Positions 57,960 through 64,000 of a stretch of 64,000 nt of DNA are shown in pieces (within the stretch, counting starts at the first letter, position 1; each line of letters opens with the position of its first letter). This DNA is from Pontibacillus marinus BH030004 = DSM 16465 (GTDB lineage: Bacteria > Bacillota > Bacilli > Bacillales > BH030062). The notes below the pieces were generated by a model, which had not been told where the DNA came from, did no database searches, and saw only the letters and a program-made list of their open reading frames with translations. The stretch lies in assembly GCF_000425225.1 (NCBI RefSeq), contig NZ_AULJ01000031.1, forward strand, positions 1-64,000. Direction: 5' to 3'. The translations under genes were made by a program, and so were the position numbers.

Positions 57960-58983
57960 TGGTGTCGGGAGAGAAGTAATGCCTGGAGCGGTGGATGTAT
58001 TAGATACAATAGCAGACATCCATGGTGGCCTATCCTTTCAGAACACCTGGTATCCGTATAGTTGTGATTATTATCTTAAACATGGTCGAATGATGGCAGA
58101 GGACGGGCTGGATCAACTCGGTCAACATGATCATATTTTTCTTGGTGCTGTTGGAAACCCAAAGCTTGTTCCCGACCACACCTCACTTTGGGGATTATTA
58201 ATCGCGATACGAAGAGAGTTTCAACAAGTGATCAATGTGCGACCAGCTAAAAAATTGAGTGGCATTGACTCTCCTTTAAGGCAAAATGAGGACTTTGATT
58301 TTGTTGTGGTACGAGAAAACAGCGAAGGTGAGTATAGCGAAGTTGGAGGTCGAATCCATCAAGGTGATGATGAAGTAGCCATTCAAAATGCTATTTTCAC
58401 AAGAAAAACGACGGAGCGTGTCATGAAATATGCTTTTTCATTGGCAGAGAACCGAAGGAAATATGTAATGAGCGCTACAAAATCAAATGGAATTGTCCAT
58501 TCCATGCCTTTTTGGGATGAAGTGTTCAACGATGTTGGGGATGGTTATCCATCTATAGATCAGGCTTCCAGTCACATTGATGCATTAGCAGCTTCGCTAG
58601 TTTCAAAGCCACATGAACTGGATGTTGTTGTCGCGAGTAATTTATTTGGAGATATACTGACGGATATTGGAGCTGCCATTATGGGAAGTATCGGAGTAGC
58701 ACCAGCAGCTAATCTAAATGTAAATGGAAAGTATCCATCTATGTTTGAACCTGTGCACGGATCAGCACCAGATATAGAAGGGAAAGGGATCGCGAATCCA
58801 ATTGGACAAATTTGGACAGGGAAGATGTTGCTTGACCATATAGGTGAACATGAACTAAGTACGTTTTTACTAAGTACGATTGAAGAGGTATTAGCTGACG
58901 GTTTTAAAACTCAGGATATAGGTGGCAACTCTTCTACAGGAGAAGTAATTTCAGAAATTGTTCGTCGTTTAAAAATTAATTAA
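57925..58983 (+). CDS. Tartrate/D-malate dehydrogenase family protein
   Basis: A 352-residue isocitrate/isopropylmalate-type decarboxylating dehydrogenase of the tartrate dehydrogenase branch. LAIIPGDGVGREVMPGA is the start, RENSEGEYSEVGG holds the substrate loop, ASNLFGDILTDIGAAIMGSIG carries metal Asp residues, and FEPVHGSAPDI is the NAD site. Substrates of this branch are D-malate, tartrate and isopropylmalate. TTG at 57925 is chosen, eight bases from GGAGG. Next to the dct system, it may feed dicarboxylates to pyruvate. Confidence 0.88.
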   Translation: MKNVSLAIIPGDGVGREVMPGAVDVLDTIADIHGGLSFQNTWYPYSCDYYLKHGRMMAEDGLDQLGQHDHIFLGAVGNPKLVPDHTSLWGLLIAIRREFQQVINVRPAKKLSGIDSPLRQNEDFDFVVVRENSEGEYSEVGGRIHQGDDEVAIQNAIFTRKTTERVMKYAFSLAENRRKYVMSATKSNGIVHSMPFWDEVFNDVGDGYPSIDQASSHIDALAASLVSKPHELDVVVASNLFGDILTDIGAAIMGSIGVAPAANLNVNGKYPSMFEPVHGSAPDIEGKGIANPIGQIWTGKMLLDHIGEHELSTFLLSTIEEVLADGFKTQDIGGNSSTGEVISEIVRRLKIN

Positions 58984-58993
58984 TGGAGCAGAT

Positions 58994-59029
58994 AAAGCGC
59001 ATGTAGAGAAGAGTTCTACATGCGCTTTT
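58994..59029. terminator. Bidirectional terminator
   Basis: A 14-bp stem AAAGCGCATGTAGA and its complement TCTACATGCGCTTT with a 7-nt loop, between convergent genes. Confidence 0.92.
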
Positions 59030-59041
59030 GAATATATGATC

Positions 59042-60031
59042 TTACTCCAACAACATATCCACAACCTTCAACGAAGCCAAAGCATCCTCACCTGTAATGA
59101 AAGGCTCTGTATCCTGAATAACCGAATCGACAAAAGAATCAATAACACCTGAGTTAGGATGATGGGGAAGTTCTGGCTTTTGAACCTCTCCATCAGGGGT
59201 CTCAATGGCTAAAGGAACATCTTTTTCTGGATAGATTTTGATGATTCCCTTTTCACAGTAGATTGTGGTGCTGTTGTCTTGTTTCCCATAATACGTCCAT
59301 GAAAATGAAGCTGTACCGATTCGACCTTTTTTCGTTTTTAATGCACAAACGAGGTTATCGCACACTTCGATCGGCTCCCCGTTTTCGTCGACCTTGTCTA
59401 AAGCACCTTTAAATGAATGTCCATCAGTGATTTCATCATCTAATAGGTAATGGATTAGATCAATTTTATGAATACCAAGGTCTCCAACGACACCTGATAC
59501 AGAGCGATCCTTTTTGAAAAACCACGTACTATTCGTTTTGTTATATCCCCAGTGTTCAGGTCCTTTATGGCCGAAGCTCGTTTTAAAAGTGAGGACTTTC
59601 CCTAATTCTTCATTATGTATAATCTCTTTTGCTTTCTGATGAGGGGCATCGAAGCGTTGGTTATGAGCGACCATTAACTTCTTACCTGAATTGTGTTGGA
59701 TTTCAACCATCTTTTCGGCTTCTTCCAAACTAGTAGCTAAAGGTTTTTCACACAATACATGTTTTCCTTTACGCAAAGCTTTTGTGGTGTTAATTGGATG
59801 GTTTTCATTGGAAGAGCAATCACTAATTGCTGAGATCGATGGGTCATCGAGAAGATCTTCAATGGTTTCAGCTACACGACCGTTGAATGTTTCAGCCAGT
59901 GCTTGTGCACGTTCAGGGTTCCGGTCATAAAACACAATCTCTTTAACATTGGGGTTCTCTTGATATTCCGGTGCATGGCGGTTTTTCGTTATGGATCCAC
60001 AGCCAATTATTCCAACATTGATTTGGTTCAT
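59042..60031 (-). CDS. Gfo/Idh/MocA-family oxidoreductase
   Basis: A 329-residue NAD(P)-dependent sugar or inositol dehydrogenase-like protein. The N-terminus NVGIIGCGSITKNRHAPEY is the Rossmann loop; KHVLCEKPLATSLEEAEKM carries the family E-K-P motif (Lys catalytic); GVVGDLGIHKIDLIHYLL carries the G-D-x-x-x-H element. The substrate cannot be inferred. ATG follows AAAGGTGG. Single gene. Confidence 0.9.
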   Translation of the reverse strand: MNQINVGIIGCGSITKNRHAPEYQENPNVKEIVFYDRNPERAQALAETFNGRVAETIEDLLDDPSISAISDCSSNENHPINTTKALRKGKHVLCEKPLATSLEEAEKMVEIQHNSGKKLMVAHNQRFDAPHQKAKEIIHNEELGKVLTFKTSFGHKGPEHWGYNKTNSTWFFKKDRSVSGVVGDLGIHKIDLIHYLLDDEITDGHSFKGALDKVDENGEPIEVCDNLVCALKTKKGRIGTASFSWTYYGKQDNSTTIYCEKGIIKIYPEKDVPLAIETPDGEVQKPELPHHPNSGVIDSFVDSVIQDTEPFITGEDALASLKVVDMLLE

Positions 60032-60217
60032 GTTTCTGTACCACCTTTTTCAATCCGTTTCCTTTATTTTAACAGACACAAATCTATAGATGGATACATC
60101 TTGAAATGTTACCAAAAGGCGGACGAGATTTCGTTCTCTAGTCTGACGAAATTTTATTAAAAATTTTGTAACTTTAAAGAGGGTTGTTCGTAAAGATAAT
60201 AACCTTACTAAAAAGAA

Positions 60218-60289
60218 AAGAGGGAGCAGCCTGTTTCAATTATGACCTCCCCAGGTATAAATTGATCGACGTGCTCCCTCTTGCTTTTT
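60218..60289. terminator. Terminator downstream of azoR
   Basis: An 11-bp stem AAGAGGGAGCA / TGCTCCCTCTT with a 43-nt loop; on the minus strand it is followed by TTCTTTTT and on the plus strand by a T run. The 150 bases to its left, up to the Gfo/Idh gene, hold nothing else recognised. Confidence 0.75.
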
Positions 60290-60316
60290 TTAAGATTTTG
60301 TTGGGGGAATTATCCT

Positions 60317-60943
60317 CTAAAAGGACTGAGCTGTCTGTTCAGTTCTCTCTAACCCATCCGCAATAATTTCTTCTGCTTTATGAGGATATTGATTATGTCC
60401 TTCAACCACCAATGTTGTGATATCCGTAACTCCCCAGAAGTTAAGCATGTTTGTTACATAATTTACAGCCATTTCAGCAGATTGAGCAGGTCCTTCAGAA
60501 TAAACACCACCACGAGCATTTAGAAGAACCACTTTTTTATCTGGTAGTAAACCGACTGGACCCTCTTCTGTATAGCGGAATGTTTTGCCGCTTTGAGCAA
60601 GGTAATCAAAATACGTGTGAAGAACGGCTGGGATTGTGAAATTCCAAAGTGGGAAAGCGAAGACTACTTTATCAGCCTCAAGAAATTGATTGAGATACTT
60701 GCTAACTGTTTTTGTAGCTTCCTGTTCTTCTTCTGTTAACTCCATTTCTTTAGATAGCTTAAACATCCCATTAATTTTATTGGTGTCATAATACCCTAAA
60801 TTTTCTTCGAATAGGTCAAGCTCTGTGACCTGATCTTCAGGATTCTCTTCTTTATATTTATCAAGAAATGTATGGTAAAGCTTAACACTCACTGACTGTT
60901 CGATTGGTCGTGAATTTGCTTTTACAAAAAGTACGTTTGCCAT
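60317..60943 (-). CDS. azoR: FMN-dependent NADH-azoreductase
   Basis: A 208-residue flavodoxin-fold enzyme. VLFVKANSRPIEQSVSVKL is the FMN phosphate site, FAFPLWNFTIPAVLHTYFDYL the ring-binding loop, and LLNARGGVYSEGPAQSAEM the third loop. It reduces quinones and azo compounds by two-electron steps with NADH, protecting from electrophiles. ATG follows CTGGAGG. Three copies of a GTTGTNNNNGCAAC palindrome lie in the 100 bases upstream, beside the MarR regulator gene. Confidence 0.93.
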   Translation of the reverse strand: MANVLFVKANSRPIEQSVSVKLYHTFLDKYKEENPEDQVTELDLFEENLGYYDTNKINGMFKLSKEMELTEEEQEATKTVSKYLNQFLEADKVVFAFPLWNFTIPAVLHTYFDYLAQSGKTFRYTEEGPVGLLPDKKVVLLNARGGVYSEGPAQSAEMAVNYVTNMLNFWGVTDITTLVVEGHNQYPHKAEEIIADGLERTEQTAQSF

Positions 60944-60970
60944 AAAAAATACCTCCAGTTATATACTCTA

Positions 60971-60984
60971 GTTGTTTTTGCAAC
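60971..60984 (-). promoter_or_regulatory. MarR-type operator 1 (azoR promoter)
   Basis: GTTGTTTTTGCAAC, palindromic ends GTTG/CAAC, 28 bases before azoR. Confidence 0.75.
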
Positions 60985-61000
60985 GATTGTGTATCGAGAA

Positions 61001-61014
61001 GTTGTTGTAGCAAC
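61001..61014 (-). promoter_or_regulatory. MarR-type operator 2 (azoR promoter)
   Basis: GTTGTTGTAGCAAC, identical outer halves to operators 1 and 3, 30 bases from operator 1 (start to start). Confidence 0.75.
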
Positions 61015-61032
61015 TAAATTCCGTAAAAAATG

Positions 61033-61046
61033 GTTGTTATAGCAAC
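61033..61046 (-). promoter_or_regulatory. MarR-type operator 3 (azoR promoter)
   Basis: GTTGTTATAGCAAC, 32 bases from operator 2; the three sites cover the azoR promoter region between azoR and marR. Confidence 0.75.
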
Positions 61047-61064
61047 AATTGGATGGAGATGTCC

Positions 61065-61496
61065 TTATTTACCTTGGACATTCTGGTCAATTTTAGAGAG
61101 CAATCTCTCTAGTTCTTGGATTTCCTCATTCGAAATACCCTGTGTGACTACATCATTAAATTCCTCAGCTACAGGAATTACTTTTTCGCCAAGGTCTTTG
61201 CCATTCTCAGTAAGGTATAACATTAACGAACGACGATCTTCCTTAGGGTGTGCTCGCTTAATGAATCCCTTTTTCTCTAAGCTTGAAGCCATACGAGCAA
61301 TATTGGTTTTGTCTTTATTAAGCTTCTCAGCAAGCTGGTTTTGGGTTAGACCGTCTCTTTCCCAAAGGAGCATCATGACCAAATTTTGCTCAGGTGCGAG
61401 ATTAAAATCCTCTAATTTGGATTTAATATATTTGGTTAAGTTTAAGTCTGTTTGATGTATCTTGATACTAATGTAGTCTTGAAATCCTAACTTCAC
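61065..61496 (-). CDS. MarR-family regulator (MhqR-like)
   Basis: A 143-residue winged-helix repressor. The HTH is GLTQNQLAEKLNKDKTNIAR and the wing is RAHPKEDRRSLMLYLTENG (D-x-R signature). It has no Cys, so it cannot work by thiol oxidation like OhrR or YodB and more likely releases DNA on ligand binding, as MhqR-type proteins may. GTG start follows TAGGAGG. Matching palindromes precede its own gene, azoR and the pirin gene, defining a small local regulon. Confidence 0.88.
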   Translation of the reverse strand: MKLGFQDYISIKIHQTDLNLTKYIKSKLEDFNLAPEQNLVMMLLWERDGLTQNQLAEKLNKDKTNIARMASSLEKKGFIKRAHPKEDRRSLMLYLTENGKDLGEKVIPVAEEFNDVVTQGISNEEIQELERLLSKIDQNVQGK

Positions 61497-61513
61497 AAAC
61501 GGTTCCTCCTAAT

Positions 61514-61529
61514 TAGTTGCTACACAAAC
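61514..61529 (-). promoter_or_regulatory. MarR-type operator 4 (marR promoter)
   Basis: AGTTGCTACACAAACT, an imperfect version of the same palindrome (AGTTGC ... GCAACT), 18 bases before the marR start; it suggests autoregulation. Confidence 0.65.
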
Positions 61530-61692
61530 TATTACACTTCAGTTAGTATAAATAGTCCGGCCAAACTTGTCAATTCACATATTGAAAAATGTAAAAGGTT
61601 TGATTTGGAGGGGGTGATATGTTCTAATTTATACAAAACAAGCTATTAAGAATTCAATGAAAATTACAGAAATATTGTTAATCTACACCCTA

Positions 61693-61710
61693 TAGTTGCT
61701 ATGGCGACTA
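61693..61710 (+). promoter_or_regulatory. MarR-type operator 5 (pirin promoter)
   Basis: TAGTTGCTATGGCGACTA, the same palindrome with one arm change, 40 bases before the pirin start. Confidence 0.65.
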
Positions 61711-61749
61711 TTTGATTTGAAGATTATATTTTGAAGGGAGATCGTCAAC

Positions 61750-62625
61750 ATGTCCGAGGATCGTAAAGAACCATTCAAACGAAATGTAAAAGACTCTTGG
61801 TATGTTCAATACGAGGAAATGAACTTTCCTGCTATTCAAAAAGGCTGGGTATTGCCCGTTGACCGTTGGGAGGACTTCGATCCATTTATTTTGATGGCAG
61901 AGGATTGGTTTAAAAAAGGTACCTTCCCTGATCATCCGCATAGAGGGTTCCAAACGGTTACGTATGTAATTGATGGAAGGCTCGAGCATATTGATAACGG
62001 TGGTGGTCGCGATATCCTAGAGCCCGGTGATGTTCAATATATGAATGCAGGCTGGGCTGCTCGTCATGCTGAAGATGGTGTGGAGGATGATATTGCGCAT
62101 ACCCTGCAGTTATGGCTGAATCTGCCTCAGGATAAGAAAGAAACCAAAACCATTTACCAAAACATTTATTCAGAAGATACTCCTGTAGTGAATTTTGATG
62201 GGGGTTCTGTAAAGGTTTATTCTGGTAAGGTTGCTGGTGTTGAGGGGCCTATGGATTCTATTGTGCCGATTACACTATCTGAGGTGAACTTAGCTGAGGG
62301 AAATGAGTACACACTAGACTTACCTGAAGATCATAATGCTTTCTTATATGTTCTTTCAGGTGAGGTAGAAGTTGGGGAAGAAAAACATAACCTAGCAAAA
62401 CATGGTGTAGCTACGTTAACCTACCAAGATCATGGAAATCCTGATGCTTCAAGCGAGCTTACTTTAAAGGCAAATCGGAGACGTACTAGAGTGCTCGTTT
62501 ACTCAGGCAAGCCTATTAAAGAAAACGTTGTACCTTATGGACCTTTTGTAATGAATTCAATGGATGAAATTAAAAAAGCCTTTCAAGATTTCCAGCAAGG
62601 GAAGTTTGGACCCCCTGCGATTTGA
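61750..62625 (+). CDS. Pirin-family cupin protein (quercetinase-like)
   Basis: A 291-residue bicupin. The N-terminal cupin keeps the metal site: DHPHRGFQTVTYVIDGRLEH (His-x-His) and, after about 40 residues, WAARHAEDG. Pirins bind Fe and several open quercetin or similar catechols with O2. AHTLQLWLNLP is a family hallmark. ATG follows AAGGGAG. The shared operators tie it to the quinone-responsive azoreductase and MarR genes. Confidence 0.92.
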   Translation: MSEDRKEPFKRNVKDSWYVQYEEMNFPAIQKGWVLPVDRWEDFDPFILMAEDWFKKGTFPDHPHRGFQTVTYVIDGRLEHIDNGGGRDILEPGDVQYMNAGWAARHAEDGVEDDIAHTLQLWLNLPQDKKETKTIYQNIYSEDTPVVNFDGGSVKVYSGKVAGVEGPMDSIVPITLSEVNLAEGNEYTLDLPEDHNAFLYVLSGEVEVGEEKHNLAKHGVATLTYQDHGNPDASSELTLKANRRRTRVLVYSGKPIKENVVPYGPFVMNSMDEIKKAFQDFQQGKFGPPAI

Positions 62626-62634
62626 GGCTATATG

Positions 62635-62674
62635 AAAAAAGAAGGATCACGGCATAATCGTGATCCTTCTTTTT
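62635..62674. terminator. Bidirectional terminator
   Basis: An 11-bp stem GAAGGATCACG / CGTGATCCTTC with a 7-nt loop, flanked by A and T runs, between convergent genes. Confidence 0.94.
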
Positions 62675-63131
62675 ATTGAGACGACTCCCAAACATTCATA
62701 CTCTGCATCGTTTCTTTTGCCTGAGTCAATGTGGATTCAGCGACATCTTGCCATCTGATAATCTGTTCCACAAAAGGCCTCCATTTATCATTTGCGTTTT
62801 CCTTCATGATTTGAAGACCTTCACGTACACCTTTGTCTTGCCTTTGAGCGTTTTTGATACAAGATACCGCAGTTGTAACGATATATGGATCAGTCTCGCC
62901 AGCGGTTAATCGATAAGCAGACCCTGATGCTGTTACTCTGTGATAAGATGCTGGCACAAGGTGATCGTGCATTTTCGTGTTCCCTTTAAGATCCTCTGTT
63001 TCAGGATTGTAAAGCATTTGCGTACTCATGGAACAAACCATACCTTCTGCATACAAGCTTTGCTGAAGTAATGTGAAAACATCTGCCCAACCATTCTGTC
63101 TATAGTAAGGATAAGGATACATATAATACAT
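62673..63131 (-). CDS. Hypothetical protein, YPYPYYRQ-containing
   Basis: A 152-residue soluble protein beginning MYYMYPYPYYRQNGW. ATG at 63131 is nine bases after GGGAGGAG; the longer frame has no ribosome site. The Tyr/Pro-rich head suggests a spore- or envelope-associated protein, but the rest (GLQIMKENANDKWRPFVEQI) matches nothing I know. Downstream terminator shared with the pirin gene. Confidence 0.65.
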   Translation of the reverse strand: MYYMYPYPYYRQNGWADVFTLLQQSLYAEGMVCSMSTQMLYNPETEDLKGNTKMHDHLVPASYHRVTASGSAYRLTAGETDPYIVTTAVSCIKNAQRQDKGVREGLQIMKENANDKWRPFVEQIIRWQDVAESTLTQAKETMQSMNVWESSQ

Positions 63132-63177
63132 TTCGAGAATCTCCTCCCTTAGGTGATTTCTACATGTATATGTATCG

Positions 63178-63510
63178 TTAAGCATTACCATGATAAGTAG
63201 ACCTGATGATATATAATACAGAACTATAGCATACAGCTCCAGCCAAATAAGCCACTAAGTCCAAAATATCGGAAACATTCCCTGTAACATAAAGAGGAGC
63301 GACGAACTCCCAATAAAGGCTAGCTAGTGCTACGATCAAAAGCTGTATAAACCATTTATTAATCAGTACAGAATGCTTATATTTGCTCAAGCTGATTAAA
63401 ATTTGAATCCATGCAACCATAAACCAACCGGCCATCACATCATTCAAATAACCGTGTATAAATAGGTTTGTCGTAACTTCTTTCAAATAAAAATGATTAA
63501 AAAGGTACAA
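63178..63510 (-). CDS. Membrane protein, VanZ-like, start uncertain
   Basis: A hydrophobic frame of about 110 residues with three to four helices, including GWFMVAWIQILISLSKY and NVSDILDLVAYLAGAVCY (the S-D-x-x-D-x-x-x-Y-x-x-G pattern of VanZ-like proteins). No ATG/GTG with a good ribosome site is seen: TTG at 63510 has only a weak AGG. The open frame continues upstream through the zinc-ribbon gene in another phase, so a 5' truncation, frameshift or unusual start (ATT) is possible. Confidence 0.5.
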   Translation of the reverse strand: MYLFNHFYLKEVTTNLFIHGYLNDVMAGWFMVAWIQILISLSKYKHSVLINKWFIQLLIVALASLYWEFVAPLYVTGNVSDILDLVAYLAGAVCYSSVLYIIRSTYHGNA

Positions 63511-63539
63511 TAAACCTATGAGACAAATCGAGAAGTAGT

Positions 63540-63731
63540 TTAAATGAATGAAAGAATAATAATCGCTACGACGACAGCTCCAACCACGCCCCAAAACCCC
63601 AAACCCTGGCTTTCTTTTGATTGAGGAGGTGGTGTGCTTGGTGTTGGCTTTAAAGGGTGCCCGCATTGAGGACATGATTTTGCCTGCGTGGATACTTGAT
63701 TATCGCAAGCAGGACATTTGATCAAACTCAT
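63540..63731 (-). CDS. Zinc-ribbon protein with C-terminal TM helix
   Basis: A 63-residue protein. Residues 5-26 are a zinc ribbon with two CxxC pairs (IKCPACDNQV and KSCPQCGHPL). A Pro/Ser linker follows, then one membrane helix (VVGAVVVAIIILSFI). ATG at 63731 follows AGAGGTG. Such zinc-ribbon membrane anchors are common in Firmicutes; function unknown. About 270 bases upstream to the window end show no gene, except GGGAGGTGGG at the very end, probably the ribosome site of a gene beyond. Confidence 0.72.
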   Translation of the reverse strand: MSLIKCPACDNQVSTQAKSCPQCGHPLKPTPSTPPPQSKESQGLGFWGVVGAVVVAIIILSFI

Positions 63732-64000
63732 AATTTCACCTCTGAACTTCAAATGGATTATGTATAACTCTCTTCTTAGTACTTTATTATAAAAGTGATT
63801 AAAGATACAATACTTACCAAGAAATATCATCCAAATTATTTTAGTTATGAAAGAACTATAATAAGTGAAAATTCTAGCGGAGTTTTATAGAATTACCTGT
63901 TACCAAGTATGTGAAAATGAAGAATTTCATAATTTGCCTACTATTGCCTGACTATTAAAAGCCTTATATAATAAACATAATTACAAATGTGGGAGGTGGG

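Noticed and set aside
1-64000. CRISPR array
   Set aside because: No direct repeats with unique spacers of CRISPR size. The 42-bp elements are dispersed palindromes kilobases apart, and the 30.1-kb array has a 6-8 bp motif at 21-bp period with no cas genes.

Overview
The window is a stretch of low-GC Gram-positive chromosome. AGGAGG-type ribosome binding sites, many TTG and GTG starts, CcpA cre sites, a PyrR attenuator, and the ykoFEDC, codBA, dctSR and ppaC gene sets all point to Bacillaceae. A salt-tolerant relative such as Halobacillus or Pontibacillus is plausible, but the genus is an inference. It opens with the 5S rRNA that ends an rRNA operon.

Layout. 0-6.4 kb: 5S rRNA, a carbohydrate-binding-module remnant, a guanine riboswitch with a purine permease, a CBS protein, a D-2-hydroxyacid dehydrogenase, a DMT transporter and a quinone oxidoreductase. 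6.6-18.3 kb: an AT-rich, tightly coupled gene cluster, the most unusual part of the window. It has a 39-residue acidic precursor-like peptide ending in Ala-Trp, a hairpin, a TPR protein, two flavodoxin-fold reductases, a methyltransferase, a PLP aminotransferase, an NAD-dependent epimerase/reductase, an M16 zinc peptidase with intact HxxEH, an MFS exporter, a zincin-like protein whose catalytic Glu is replaced, and an NprR-type regulator overlapping a small secreted signalling-peptide gene. I read it as a quorum-controlled RiPP-type pathway in which the C-terminal Trp of a ribosomal peptide is modified and released. I cannot match it to a described product. 18.3-30.1 kb: metA, lrgAB, a second DMT transporter, a subtilisin, an NRDE protein, a sodium/solute symporter operon with a perfect cre site, and a SEC-C protein. 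30.1-41.4 kb: a strict 21-bp-period CGCCTG array, a TPP riboswitch with ykoFEDC, nagP, a LysM protein, ilvE, cstA and small membrane or lipoproteins. 41.7-49.9 kb: PyrR-attenuated codBA, lipoproteins and ppaC. 49.9-59 kb: a C4-dicarboxylate system (divergent DctB-like binding protein, DctSR two-component system, TRAP dctPQM, MFS transporter, tartrate/malate dehydrogenase family enzyme). 59-64 kb: an oxidoreductase, a MarR/azoreductase/pirin module with five matching operator palindromes, and small genes.

A second theme is a palindromic intergenic element (arms GTGCCTGACCCCC/GGGGGTCAGGCAC). It occurs 17 times: 14 copies of 42 bp and 3 of 50 bp. Copies sit at gene ends where they can form terminators. 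Eight have short tandem duplications of element tip plus flank, and two supply the stop codon of a DMT transporter. The element is absent from the biosynthetic cluster (no copy from 6.4 to 20.5 kb) and from everything after 47.3 kb.

All functional calls rest on reading motifs by eye; no database search was run.
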